Positions 36,303 through 44,887 of a DNA stretch of 64,000 nucleotides are shown here, one piece after another. Source of the DNA: Lysobacter sp. FW306-1B-D06B (GTDB lineage: Bacteria > Pseudomonadota > Gammaproteobacteria > Xanthomonadales > Xanthomonadaceae); the NCBI RefSeq assembly GCF_038446665.1, contig NZ_CP151802.1:3410001-3474000 (forward strand), in the 5' to 3' direction. A model generated the notes under the pieces. It ran no database searches, was not told where the DNA came from, and saw only the letters and a program-made list of their open reading frames with translations. Positions within the stretch are counted from its first letter, which is position 1. Each line of letters starts with the position of its first letter. The position numbers and the translations under genes were made by a program.

Positions 36303-37247
36303 TCACCGCGCGGCCGTGCTCGCGCCCGCCCCCGCCCCGCAGTACTGCGCCCTGAACTGCTCGGCCTGCGGCATCAGAGATTGCAGTACCTGGATGCGGT
36401 TGGCCGGGTCCGGATGCGTCGAGGCGAACTCCGGTGGACGTTCCCCGCCCCCCAGCTGCGACATGCGCTCCCACAGCGGGATCGCCTCATGCGGGTTGTA
36501 GCAGGCCGCCGCGGCCAGCATCAGACCGACCTTGTCCGCCTGCGTCTCATGGTTGCGGCCGTACGGCAGGATGAAGCCGTACTGCGCGCCCGCGCCGAGC
36601 GCTGCCATCACCGCCTGCTGCTGTTGCGGATCCATGCCGCCGATGGCCATGCCGGCGGCCATCTGCCCCATCTGCACCAGCTTCTGCTGGGCCATGCGCT
36701 GGCTGCCGTGACGCAGCAGCGCATGGGCGATCTCGTGTCCCATCACCACCGCCATCGCATCAGCGTTCTGGGCGATGGGCAGCAGCCCGGTGTAGACGGC
36801 CATCTTGCCGCCCGGCAGACAGAACGCGTTGGCCTGCTCGGACTGGATTACCGCCACGTCCCACTGGAACGCCTGGTGGTCGGTCGGCGTCTGCTGCTGG
36901 TTCTGCGCCGCCAGCGTGGCGGTCACCTGCGGCACGCGTTCGATCAACCGCTGCGCGATCTGACGGACCTGCTGGCTCACCTGCGCATCGGCCGGCAACA
37001 GCGCGCCCTGTGCGTTCGCATCGCCGAGCACCTGCTGGAACGCCTGCGCGCCCAGCTGCACTTCCTCGTCGGCGGTGGCGCCGTAGTGCGCCTTCTCGCC
37101 GGTGTAGGGATCCACGCGCGCATTGCCGAACCACTGCCACGCTGCGTAGCCCGCGAACAGGATCAGGATCCACCAGCGAATACCGCCAAATCCACGGCGC
37201 GGCCGGCCCTGCTGAAGAGCGTCCCCGCCCAACGGGTCAATCCTCAT
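36303..37247 (-). CDS. M48-family metallopeptidase, membrane-anchored
   Basis: A 314-residue zinc protease related to LoiP/YcaL/BepA-type M48C enzymes. An N-terminal hydrophobic anchor (WWILILFAGYAAWQWF) precedes a periplasmic domain; the motif is VMGHEIAHALLRHGSQR, with the third ligand in NHETQADKVGL. Two start ATGs lie close together; AGGAGG sits directly against the first and six bases before the second, so 37247 is chosen. STHPDPANRIQVLQ is typical of the family's C-terminus. Likely outer-membrane-protein quality control (inference). Same strand as the SUMF1 gene, 60 bases downstream of it. Confidence 0.88.
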   Translation of the reverse strand: MRIDPLGGDALQQGRPRRGFGGIRWWILILFAGYAAWQWFGNARVDPYTGEKAHYGATADEEVQLGAQAFQQVLGDANAQGALLPADAQVSQQVRQIAQRLIERVPQVTATLAAQNQQQTPTDHQAFQWDVAVIQSEQANAFCLPGGKMAVYTGLLPIAQNADAMAVVMGHEIAHALLRHGSQRMAQQKLVQMGQMAAGMAIGGMDPQQQQAVMAALGAGAQYGFILPYGRNHETQADKVGLMLAAAACYNPHEAIPLWERMSQLGGGERPPEFASTHPDPANRIQVLQSLMPQAEQFRAQYCGAGAGASTAAR

Positions 37248-37307
37248 CTGCATCCTCCTGTTCCGTCCCTGGATAGTCTGCGGCTACGTCGCGGTCCGGT
37301 TCGATGC

Positions 37308-39152
37308 TCAGATTTCCCGCACCACGCGGAACCCTATCCGCGCAGTCGTGTTGTTGGCGTCATTGCCCTGCCGCCAGGCCGATCGCAGTTCTTCAGGCGA
37401 ACTGGCCCAGGAGCCTCCCCGTACGACTCTTGAACGGCAACCCGGGTTCAGCCAGGCCGCGCCATCGCGGGGAGCGCGACGGTAGTTGTCGTGCCAACAG
37501 TCGGCGACCCATTCGCTGACGTTGCCGGCCAGGTCGTGGAGGCCCCAGGCGTTCGGGTTGTAGCTGCCCACGCGCGTGGGGCCCCACGTGCCGTCGCCAT
37601 AGCCCGCGAATGCGTTGCGCCAGCGCCGTCCGCTGGGCGAGACATCCGCGCCGCCGGTGAAGTTGCCCGATCGGGCCGGCGGCGGGCCGTCGCCCCACGG
37701 AAAGCGGCCGCGACCGCCGGCCCGCAGGGCGTATTCGAATTCCGCCTCGCTCGGCAGCCGGTAGCGCTGCCCCGTCTGTGCGGAGAGCCACTCGGCGTAT
37801 GCGATCGCATCCTTCGCGCTCACGTGGATCACCGGCATGTCGTCGCGGGCCGGCTGGCCCGTGTAGTCGGACTGCCAGTCCACGTTGCCCCGACGCACCA
37901 GGTTGCCGCTGCGCTCGTCGTAAGCGGTGGAATAGCCGCGGCGCGTGGCGCGCGCGCGATGCTTCGTCGCCTGCATGAAGCGGCGGAACTCGCCGACGGT
38001 GATCTCGGTGCGCGACATCGCCAGGCCACGATCGAAACGGATGTTGCGCGCCGGGCGTTCGGAATCCTGGCCTTCGTTTTCCTCCGACCCCATGCGGAAC
38101 GCGCCGTGCGGAATCACCACCAGTTGCGGCCCGCGGCCGCCGCCCTGCATCGCATCGGTGAATACCTGCCCGGGCCGGAACAGGCCGTAATGCGTCGCCA
38201 GATCGATGCGTTCGCGCAGTTCCTTCGCCGCCGGGTCACCCGCCGGCGCGATGCGCAGCAGCACGGCGAGCTGGCGCCGGGCCTCGTCTATACCGCCCTG
38301 CCGCATCAACGCCGCCACGCCCGCGTCGCGCAACGCGTTGACGCGCACGATGCGCTGCATCGCCAGCCGGCCGCGCGCGTCTTCGACGCTCGGCGCCGGC
38401 GGGCGCACCTTGGCGGCGATGGCCAGTTCGCGTTCGGCGCCGGCGTAATCGTCGCGATCGGCGGCGATCTCGGCGCGGCGGATCAGCGCGCTTTCCACGG
38501 CGGCGATGCCCTGCATCGCGCGCATGTCGCCGGGCCGCAGTTCCAGCGCCTGGCGGAAATGTGTCAGCGCTTCGTCGCGCCCGCCGTCCACGCCGAGCCG
38601 GCCGGCGTTGAGCGCTTCTTCGCCGAGGCGGTTGGCCTCCTGCGAGTCGTCCGCCCGATCCAGCCGCGCGAGGTATTCGACGATGTCCACGTTCCCCGGC
38701 GCCACGGCACGCGCGACGGCCGCGATCTCGTGCGCACGCCGCAGCGAAAGCGGATCGCGATCCAGTCCCGCGAGCGCTTCGTCGCCGCGGACGATCAGAC
38801 GCTGCAGCGACTTGTCGAACCCTCTGTTGGCGGCGGCGTCCTCCGGATCGAACCGGCGCAGCGCGAAATACAGCGGGATCGCGTCGTCCGCGCCGCCGAA
38901 AAGGCGCCCACGCGCCAGCGCCTCGGCGGCCTTCTTCTTGAGCTCGGCGGCGTTCTCGTCGGTCACCTCGACCTGCGGAATGCGCCACGGCGGCACCGGT
39001 GAAACCGCCTGGTCCGCGCTGATCGTGACGATGGGCGTGCGTGCACCGCCCGCATCGTCGGACGAAGGCGAGGACGCTTCACGCGAGCATCCTGCCGCCA
39101 ATGCGGTCATCAGTGCGATTGCCGCGATGCCGGCCAACAGCGGTGCGCGCAA
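37308..39152 (-). CDS. SUMF1/FGE-sulfatase-domain lipoprotein
   Basis: A 614-residue protein. The TTG at 39150-39152 is chosen because AGGAGG lies four bases before it and it yields a lipoprotein signal (LMTALAAGCSREASS); the frame stays open beyond but overlaps rnd. Residues about 60-330 are helical, TPR-like sequence; about 340-614 form an SUMF1 domain (GAFRMGSEENEGQ, MPVIHVSAKDAIAYAEWLS, LPSEAEFEYALRAGG, RVVRGGSWASS). The position of the FGE catalytic Cys pair is WASSPEELRSAWR, with no Cys, so it is not a formylglycine oxidase. Envelope function unknown. Confidence 0.85.
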   Translation of the reverse strand: MRAPLLAGIAAIALMTALAAGCSREASSPSSDDAGGARTPIVTISADQAVSPVPPWRIPQVEVTDENAAELKKKAAEALARGRLFGGADDAIPLYFALRRFDPEDAAANRGFDKSLQRLIVRGDEALAGLDRDPLSLRRAHEIAAVARAVAPGNVDIVEYLARLDRADDSQEANRLGEEALNAGRLGVDGGRDEALTHFRQALELRPGDMRAMQGIAAVESALIRRAEIAADRDDYAGAERELAIAAKVRPPAPSVEDARGRLAMQRIVRVNALRDAGVAALMRQGGIDEARRQLAVLLRIAPAGDPAAKELRERIDLATHYGLFRPGQVFTDAMQGGGRGPQLVVIPHGAFRMGSEENEGQDSERPARNIRFDRGLAMSRTEITVGEFRRFMQATKHRARATRRGYSTAYDERSGNLVRRGNVDWQSDYTGQPARDDMPVIHVSAKDAIAYAEWLSAQTGQRYRLPSEAEFEYALRAGGRGRFPWGDGPPPARSGNFTGGADVSPSGRRWRNAFAGYGDGTWGPTRVGSYNPNAWGLHDLAGNVSEWVADCWHDNYRRAPRDGAAWLNPGCRSRVVRGGSWASSPEELRSAWRQGNDANNTTARIGFRVVREI

Positions 39153-39278
39153 ACGTCCTCCTCGCCTCCTGGGCGGATCACGGGGCCCGGCCTTCACGGG
39201 CTGCGGTGCCGGGAGCCTCGAAAGTAGGCTATTGTCGCCCGCCCCGGCAACCGCCGACCGACCGTCCTGCACCCCGAC

Positions 39279-40382
39279 ATGCCCGCCGCCTGGATCACCG
39301 ACCCCGCCGAACTGCGGGCCCGCTTCGCCACACGGCCGTCGCGCATCGGGCTGGACACCGAATTCATCCGCGAACGCACCTACTGGCCGCAACTGGCCCT
39401 GGTGCAGATCGCGCTGGAAGCGTCGGAGTCGGAACCGGACATCCTGCTGATCGATCCGCTCGCGCCCGGAATCCTTGAAGCGCTGACGCCGATCCTCGCC
39501 GACGAGTCGATCGTCAAGGTCATGCACAGCCCCAGCGAAGACCTGGTGGCGTTCAAGCACGCCTGCGGCGTCGTGCCCAAGCCCCTGTTCGATACGCAGC
39601 TGGCGGCCGCGCTGACCGGCATCGGTGGCGGGCTGGGCTATCAGAAGCTGGTCGAGCAGCTCACCGGCACCGCGCTGCAGAAGGGAGAGACGCGATCGGA
39701 CTGGCTGCGTCGCCCGCTCTCGCCGTCGCAGTTGGAATACGCCGCCGATGACGTGCGCCACCTGTTCGAAATGCACGACCAGTTGGACCACCGGCTGGGG
39801 GAACTCGACCGCCGCGAATGGCTTGCCGAAGACGCCGCCCGCACGGTGTTCAATGCCGAGAACGAAGCGCCCGAGCGCTGGCCGCATGCATCCATGCGCA
39901 GTGCGCAGTTCCTCGATCGTCCGGCGCAATTGCGTCTGCTGCGCCTGCTGCGCTGGCGCGATGCGTATGCGCGCGACAACGACCGCCCGCGCAACTGGAT
40001 CCTCGACAACGAACTGGCCGTCGCCCTGGCGCGCACGCCGCCCATCGACCGCGCCGGCCTGCAACGCATGCTCGATGCGCATCCCAAGTCGCCGCGCCGC
40101 CTGGCCGACGCCGTCTGGAATGCATTGACCACACCGCTCACCGACGAAGCCGACGCCCCGGAAGCGGCGCAGACAGAAAATCGCGACAAGCAGCAACTGC
40201 GCAAGCTGCAGGACGCGGTCGCCGCACGCAGCGCGGAACTGGGCCTGCCGGACGGAGTGCTGGCTTCGCGCCGCTGGCTGGAAGTGCTGATGGACCAGGG
40301 CGAGTGGCCGGACGCTCTGGTCGGCTGGCGCCGCCGCGCGTTGGAGCCCGACCTGGCGCCGCTGCTCGCCCAGGCCCGCTGA
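39279..40382 (+). CDS. rnd: Ribonuclease D
   Basis: A 367-residue 3'-5' exoribonuclease of the DEDDy type acting in tRNA 3' maturation. Exo I reads IGLDTEFIRERTYWPQLALVQ, Exo II VMHSPSEDL, Exo III YAADDVRHL; the HRDC domain follows (about 205-285: FLDRPAQLRLLRLLRWRDAYA). Length is normal. It converges on ppk2 with four bases between stops. Confidence 0.94.
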   Translation: MPAAWITDPAELRARFATRPSRIGLDTEFIRERTYWPQLALVQIALEASESEPDILLIDPLAPGILEALTPILADESIVKVMHSPSEDLVAFKHACGVVPKPLFDTQLAAALTGIGGGLGYQKLVEQLTGTALQKGETRSDWLRRPLSPSQLEYAADDVRHLFEMHDQLDHRLGELDRREWLAEDAARTVFNAENEAPERWPHASMRSAQFLDRPAQLRLLRLLRWRDAYARDNDRPRNWILDNELAVALARTPPIDRAGLQRMLDAHPKSPRRLADAVWNALTTPLTDEADAPEAAQTENRDKQQLRKLQDAVAARSAELGLPDGVLASRRWLEVLMDQGEWPDALVGWRRRALEPDLAPLLAQAR

Positions 40383-40386
40383 GCGG

Positions 40387-41292
40387 CTACATCGCCGCCA
40401 GCTCCGCCAGTCGACGCGGCTGTTCGTTCAAGAGCAGTCGCTCGCCTTCTTCGTACACCCGCGAGGCGGGGCCGACGATCGCCGGATCGGGCTCGCCGAT
40501 CGCAGCCAGATCCTTCGCCGTGTAGTCGAACGTGCGCAGCACGAGCCGCATGGCATTGACGCGTGCGCGCTTCTTGTCATCGGACCGGATCACCGTCCAC
40601 GGCGCATCGGGCGTGTCGGTGGAGACGAACATCGCCTCCTTCGCCCGCGTGTACTCGGACCATTTGTCGAGCGAGGCGAGGTCCACCGGCGACAGTTTCC
40701 ACTGCTTGAGCGGATCCTTGCGACGCTGGGCGAAGCGGCGGTGCTGCTCCTCGCGGCTCACCGAGAACCAGAACTTGAACAAGCGCACGCCACTGCGCAC
40801 CAGCATGCGCTCGAAGTTCGGGCACTGGTGGATGAATTCCAGGTACTCGTCGGTGGAACAGAACCCCATCACCCGCTCCACGCCGGCGCGGTTGTACCAG
40901 GAGCGGTCGAACAGGACGATCTCGCCCGCGGCGGGCAGGTGCTCGACGTAACGCTGGAAATACCACTGCGAGCGCTCGGTATCGCTGGGCTTTTCCAGCG
41001 CGACCACGCGGGCGCCACGCGGATTCAGGTGCTCCATGAAGCGCTTGATGGCCCCGCCCTTGCCGGCGGCGTCCCGGCCTTCGAACAGGATCACCACGCG
41101 TTGCCCCGTCTCCTTCACCCAGACCTGCCACTTCAGCAGCTCGATCTGCAGACGCCGCTTCTCGCGCTCGTAGCGACGACGCGACATGCGAGCGCCGGAG
41201 GGGATGGGGAGCATGTCCGCCGACGGTGCCTCCGAGTCGGGGGACGACGGGCCCATCCCGTCCTGCGTCAGTTCCTCGGCCGAATCCGCCAT
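40387..41292 (-). CDS. ppk2: Polyphosphate kinase 2
   Basis: A 301-residue PPK2-family kinase moving phosphate between polyphosphate and nucleotides. Walker A is FEGRDAAGKGGAIKRF; the lid and Walker B region include FDRSWYNRAGVERVMGFC, both family hallmarks. A single domain indicates the class I/III size. Start at the ATG 41290-41292, seven bases after AAGGAG; the upstream open frame has no support. Nucleotide preference cannot be read from the sequence. Confidence 0.93.
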   Translation of the reverse strand: MADSAEELTQDGMGPSSPDSEAPSADMLPIPSGARMSRRRYEREKRRLQIELLKWQVWVKETGQRVVILFEGRDAAGKGGAIKRFMEHLNPRGARVVALEKPSDTERSQWYFQRYVEHLPAAGEIVLFDRSWYNRAGVERVMGFCSTDEYLEFIHQCPNFERMLVRSGVRLFKFWFSVSREEQHRRFAQRRKDPLKQWKLSPVDLASLDKWSEYTRAKEAMFVSTDTPDAPWTVIRSDDKKRARVNAMRLVLRTFDYTAKDLAAIGEPDPAIVGPASRVYEEGERLLLNEQPRRLAELAAM

Positions 41293-41450
41293 GCCCGGTC
41301 TCCTTGAAAGAAAGACCGCGATGTCATCCCCGCCCCGCCCCGCCCGCTTGACCGCGATCAATCCGCGCCTGAGCCGGAATCGCGCCTCCGCCCGGCCGGA
41401 CACCCAGGACTAGCGCGCCATCCCATCGCCCGCTAAACTTTGCCCCTCGT

Positions 41451-41526
<76 letters not shown>

Positions 41527-41551
41527 AGTTGACGTCCAAGGACGTTCAAAG

Positions 41552-41595
41552 AAGGCCGGTTAGCCTAGTTATTTCGAGGCTTCCGGCCTTTTTCG
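41552..41595 (+). terminator. Terminator after the tRNA gene
   Basis: AAGGCCGG (41552-41559) pairs with CCGGCCTT (41583-41590), with an inner TAGCCT/AGGC pairing, then TTTTTCG. It ends tRNA transcription ahead of the integrase. Confidence 0.8.
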
Positions 41596-41711
41596 TGTCC
41601 GATGGAATCCGGAAAAATCCATCCGTATCCGTGGACTGGTGGGGGCATCTTTGGGGGCAACTGGGGTCATCCCCTAACCAGTTGCCCCCAGCGGGGCAGG
41701 AAAGCCCACAA

Positions 41712-42917
41712 ATGCTCACCGACAAGACCATCCGCAATATCAAGCCCACCAATAGGACCCAGCGCCTCTTCGATGGAGGCGGCCTGTATCTGGAAATCTC
41801 TCCCGCCGGCGGCAAGTGGTGGCGCTGGAAGTATCGCTTCGGCGGCAAGGAGAAGCGCCTCTCCTTCGGCACCTATCCTGACACCGGTCTGGCCGATGCC
41901 CGCGAGCGCCGCGAGGCTGCGCGCAAGCTGCTGTCCGCCGGCATCGACTTCGGCGAGCACCGCAAAGCAGCCAAGGCTGCAGGTGCAACTGCCGCCGCGA
42001 CCTCCTTCGAGGTAGTTGCGCGTGAGTGGTTCGCCAAGCAAAAGGCCAAGTGGGCAGACACCCACGCCGACAAGGTCATCCGCCGATTAGAGCGCGACAT
42101 CTTCCCTTGGATGGGTAAGCGGCCGATTGCCGAAATCACGGCCACGGAACTATTGAAGCATCTGGAGCGCATCGAACAGCGTGGCGCCGTTGAGACAGCG
42201 CACCGCGCGCTGCAGACCTGCGGGCAGGTGTTCCGGTATGCCGTCCGCACGGAGCGCGCAGGCGGCGACCCGACGGGGGCACTCAAAGGCGCACTGACCC
42301 CGTGGCGCCCCATGCCGTTCGCCGCTGCCACTACCCCCGGTGAAGCCACCATCGTGATTCGCAAAATCGGCAGTAGTACCAGCCGGCCCATCGTGCGCAG
42401 TGCGCTGCGCCTGTCCCCTCTCATCTTTACCCGCCCCGGCGAACTTGCCCGGATGAAATGGGCGGAGCTGGATTTGGATGCGGGTCAGTGGCGCTATTTC
42501 GTCACCAAGACAAATCGCTGGCACATCGCGACCCTTTCGAAGCAGGCGGTGCATATCCTGCGCGATCTGCAGCCCCTTACAGGATGCAGCGAATATGTAT
42601 TTCAAGGTGGGCGCGACCCGCGCAAGCACATGTCGGGCAACGCCATCCTGGTGGCGGCGCGACGTTGCGGTATCGAGAAGGACGAAAGCACCATCCACGG
42701 GTTCAGGCACATGGCTAGCACCCTGCTGAACGAGATGGGCCGCTGGAATCCCGACGCGATCGAGGCCGCCCTCACTCACAAGCTGCCCGGCGTGCGCGGC
42801 GTCTACAACCAAGCCCAATATCTGCACGAGCGCCGGAAGATGACACAGGCGTGGGCGGACTACATCGACCAGTTGCGCGAGGGCGAGCAGGCGCCCGGCC
42901 TAGAGCAGGCGGGTTGA
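41712..42917 (+). CDS. P4-type tyrosine integrase
   Basis: A 401-residue site-specific recombinase. Residues about 1-90 form the DUF4102/integrase N-terminal DNA-binding domain (LTDKTIRNIKPTNR, LYLEISPAGGKWWRWKYRFGG); a core-binding domain follows, then the catalytic domain with FTRPGELARMKW (Arg), IHGFRHMAST (His-x-x-Arg context) and GVYNQAQYLHERR (Tyr nucleophile). ATG 41712 starts the family N-terminus MLTDKTIR. Location just after tRNA-Ala is classical for integrative elements using tRNA 3' ends. Confidence 0.93.
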   Translation: MLTDKTIRNIKPTNRTQRLFDGGGLYLEISPAGGKWWRWKYRFGGKEKRLSFGTYPDTGLADARERREAARKLLSAGIDFGEHRKAAKAAGATAAATSFEVVAREWFAKQKAKWADTHADKVIRRLERDIFPWMGKRPIAEITATELLKHLERIEQRGAVETAHRALQTCGQVFRYAVRTERAGGDPTGALKGALTPWRPMPFAAATTPGEATIVIRKIGSSTSRPIVRSALRLSPLIFTRPGELARMKWAELDLDAGQWRYFVTKTNRWHIATLSKQAVHILRDLQPLTGCSEYVFQGGRDPRKHMSGNAILVAARRCGIEKDESTIHGFRHMASTLLNEMGRWNPDAIEAALTHKLPGVRGVYNQAQYLHERRKMTQAWADYIDQLREGEQAPGLEQAG

Positions 42918-42945
42918 CCCGCATGCCGACCGAGCCGGATCAAGA

Positions 42946-43052
42946 CTCGGAAAAAGGGGCAAGCCCCATTGTCCGAGGAGTATTTACTACGTGTCGCCTT
43001 AGCCCAAGGCCACCATTGCAAGCCTGCAATGGCGCAACCGGCCTGATGCCGG
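42946..43052 (+). other. Three successive hairpins before the AlpA gene
   Basis: First, CTCGGA (42946-42951) with TCCGAG (42972-42977) enclosing GGGGC/GCCCC (42956-42960, 42963-42967). Second, CCATTGCA (43013-43020) with TGCAATGG (43025-43032). Third, CCGGC (43038-43042) with GCCGG (43048-43052). The last ends beside the AlpA ribosome site. Possible regulatory leader, recombination-accessory or processing region; no T-tract. Confidence 0.5.
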
Positions 43053-43065
43053 AAAGGTGACGCAC

Positions 43066-43275
43066 ATGATGTACCAAACCCTCCCCACCGCCTGCGGCTT
43101 CCTCCGCCTGCCGCAGGTGCTTTCCCTGTACCCCGTATCGAAGTCGACCTGGTGGAAGGGCGTAGCCGAAGGTCGCTACCCGAAGCCCGTGAAGCTCGGC
43201 GAACGCGCCACCGCCTGGCGGACCGAGGACATCTTTGACCTGATCGAAGCCACCACTACGAAAGACGCGGCGTGA
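43066..43275 (+). CDS. AlpA-family regulator / excisionase-like protein
   Basis: A 69-residue winged-HTH (MerR-like) protein: GFLRLPQVLSLYPVSKSTWW then RYPKPVKLGERATAWRTEDI, the AlpA/DUF5681-like pattern found beside P4-type integrases, where it activates or directs excision (family knowledge). GGAAAGG eight bases before the ATG at 43066 decides the start over the GTG at 43057. Confidence 0.88.
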   Translation: MMYQTLPTACGFLRLPQVLSLYPVSKSTWWKGVAEGRYPKPVKLGERATAWRTEDIFDLIEATTTKDAA

Positions 43276-43315
43276 ACAGGGCACGGTGCAGCGGTCTTCC
43301 AACTGAAGGGCTGAC

Positions 43316-43750
43316 AGGTGCGCAAACGGGCCGTGGGCTTGCGCCCACGGATCCAGGCGCTGCCGTCGGTGGCGCAGGCCCCGGACAAACGTTGGGCCAC
43401 GGACCTATGGCGCTCGTCGGCGGCCGCGACGGCTGGGCCTTGATGATCGATTGCTACGCCCAGCAGTTGCTGGCTGGTCCCTGTCGCGCAGCGGCAAGGC
43501 CAGCACCACTGGCGGCCGCCTGGTCTTCACCAGCCGCAACTACACCCGGCTGGTGGGCAGCTACGGCCTGACGCAGAAATTCATCACTCCGCACTGCCCA
43601 CATCAGAACGGATTGGTCGACCGTGTCATCCGCACTTCGAAACCCAGCGGCACGCAATGCGAGCCATCGGTGACTGGTACAACCACCGGCGCCCCGCATC
43701 AGGCGCTGAGGACGAAAACACCCGCTGAGGCGTATGCGTTAGTGGCTTGA
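43316..43750 (+). pseudogene. IS3-family transposase (OrfB) remnant
   Basis: Fragments of one rve-type transposase lie in three frames: LRPRIQALPSVAQAPDKRWA, then GGRDGWALMIDCYAQQLLA, then GWSLSRSGKASTTGG joined to LVFTSRNYTRLVGSYG and ending HQALRTKTPAEAYALVA. At least two frameshifts and a central deletion have occurred, and the third catalytic acid appears as Asp (NGLVDRVIRT) where IS3 enzymes have Glu. No terminal inverted repeats are evident. Dead. Confidence 0.85.
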
Positions 43751-44008
43751 CCTGTGCAGGAAGTGCTGGGTCTTTACACAGCCAACGCCCTAGCCGGGTT
43801 GGCGCTGCAAAACCCGAGATGGTCATCCGACAATGGCGCGGCGTGTGCCAGTTGGGATAGATGCTGTTCTTCAGAAATCGGAGCCTACGAAACAGGCTTT
43901 ACAGCAGAAAAACCAATACGCACGGGAAGAATTACCTGCAGGTAAACGTTGATTTCCGACGCGCGCGGAAAACAGAACCCCCGGGTAACAAATTACTGCC
44001 TACTGTAC

Positions 44009-44075
44009 GTGACAGTTCCGATACGTACGTCGGAACTCCCTACTCGGGGTCGCTTACAACAAGCAGGACTGTCAC
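44009..44075 (+). promoter_or_regulatory. Nested inverted repeats before the small HTH gene
   Basis: The outer arms GTGACAGT (44009-44016) and ACTGTCAC (44068-44075) end exactly at the ATG; the inner arms GTTCCGA (44015-44021) and TCGGAAC (44030-44036) surround TACGTACG. It could be an operator (inner) and an RNA fold that hides the AGGA ribosome site (outer). The stretch 43751-44008 shows nothing else I can identify. Confidence 0.5.
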
Positions 44076-44276
44076 ATGACCAATCTCGTTCCCCGTCCCT
44101 ACCGCCCGCTGGTCTCGGCTTGCGCTCAACGCGGCATCTCCCGCACCGTTGCGTTCGATCTGTCCCGCAAGGGCATGCTGGAAACGGCAACCATCGGGCG
44201 TCGTCGCTACGTCTTCCTCGACTCCCTCGACACGCTGCCGCAGCGCCTCGCTTCCCAGTCCGCGAAGGTGGCGTGA
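44076..44276 (+). CDS. Small excisionase-like HTH protein
   Basis: A 66-residue basic protein. RGISRTVAFDLSRKGMLETA followed by TIGRRRYVFLDSLDTLP fits a MerR/excisionase-type winged helix where the wing contacts DNA. First gene of the phage-like operon; its stop overlaps the next start (TGATG). Probably a regulator or excisionase (inference). Confidence 0.7.
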   Translation: MTNLVPRPYRPLVSACAQRGISRTVAFDLSRKGMLETATIGRRRYVFLDSLDTLPQRLASQSAKVA

Positions 44277-44593
44277 TGGATGTCTTCAACTTCGCCAATG
44301 CCACATTCACCAAGTCTGATGATGGCCAGTGGATGCTGGATCGTGACTGGACAATGCACCCGGCCACGCAGATCGAAACTGAAGTGCTGTTCGCGCACTG
44401 CATGCAACTCGACCAGCTCTTGGCGCCTGTATTGCGCCACTTCATGGCGGGCAACATTCAGACTGCTGAAGGGCTGGACAACGCCAAGTTCGAGGAAGTA
44501 GTGCACTGGCTCGCGGCTGTCCGCGGCATCATGGGGCCGCCGCGCCCCTTGGGCACCGAGGAGATGCACACGGCTTCGCTCGATGCCGCCTAA
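44276..44593 (+). CDS. Hypothetical protein of the phage-like module
   Basis: A 105-residue acidic protein starting MDVFNFANATFTKSDDGQW. No family recognised. ATG 44276 overlaps the preceding stop and follows CGAAGG; its own stop overlaps the next start (TAATG), so it is co-translated in the module. Confidence 0.7.
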   Translation: MDVFNFANATFTKSDDGQWMLDRDWTMHPATQIETEVLFAHCMQLDQLLAPVLRHFMAGNIQTAEGLDNAKFEEVVHWLAAVRGIMGPPRPLGTEEMHTASLDAA

Positions 44594-44871
44594 TGACCGC
44601 CGCAGCCGCCGACGAAGCGAGTCTTATTGCCCCCATCTGCGATGCACTCCGCAGTCAGTTGCACGTGCTGGCCACCCACCCCGACGACTACGCCGCCGAG
44701 GTCACCGTGAATGGCGCGCGCCGCGCGATGTTGTGCCTGCGCGAAGCCATGATCAAGGAGGCGCACGGTGCTGGCGCGGACAAGGAAAACCCGCCGTTTG
44801 TGGCAGCGGGCGAAAGCGCACAGATGGGAGCCGTGAAGGTGAATTCTGGCTCCTTTGGCCGGCTGCAATAG
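44593..44871 (+). CDS. Hypothetical protein of the phage-like module
   Basis: A 92-residue mostly helical protein (LIAPICDALRSQLHVLATHP, AMLCLREAMIKEAH). No recognised family. Translationally coupled to the gene before it; the initiator gene starts 16 bases after its stop. Confidence 0.65.
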   Translation: MTAAAADEASLIAPICDALRSQLHVLATHPDDYAAEVTVNGARRAMLCLREAMIKEAHGAGADKENPPFVAAGESAQMGAVKVNSGSFGRLQ

Positions 44872-44887
44872 GGGCATTTTTCCTGCC

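Noticed and set aside
37308..39152. Formylglycine-generating (sulfatase-activating) enzyme
   Set aside because: The catalytic Cys pair is absent and no sulfatase gene is nearby.
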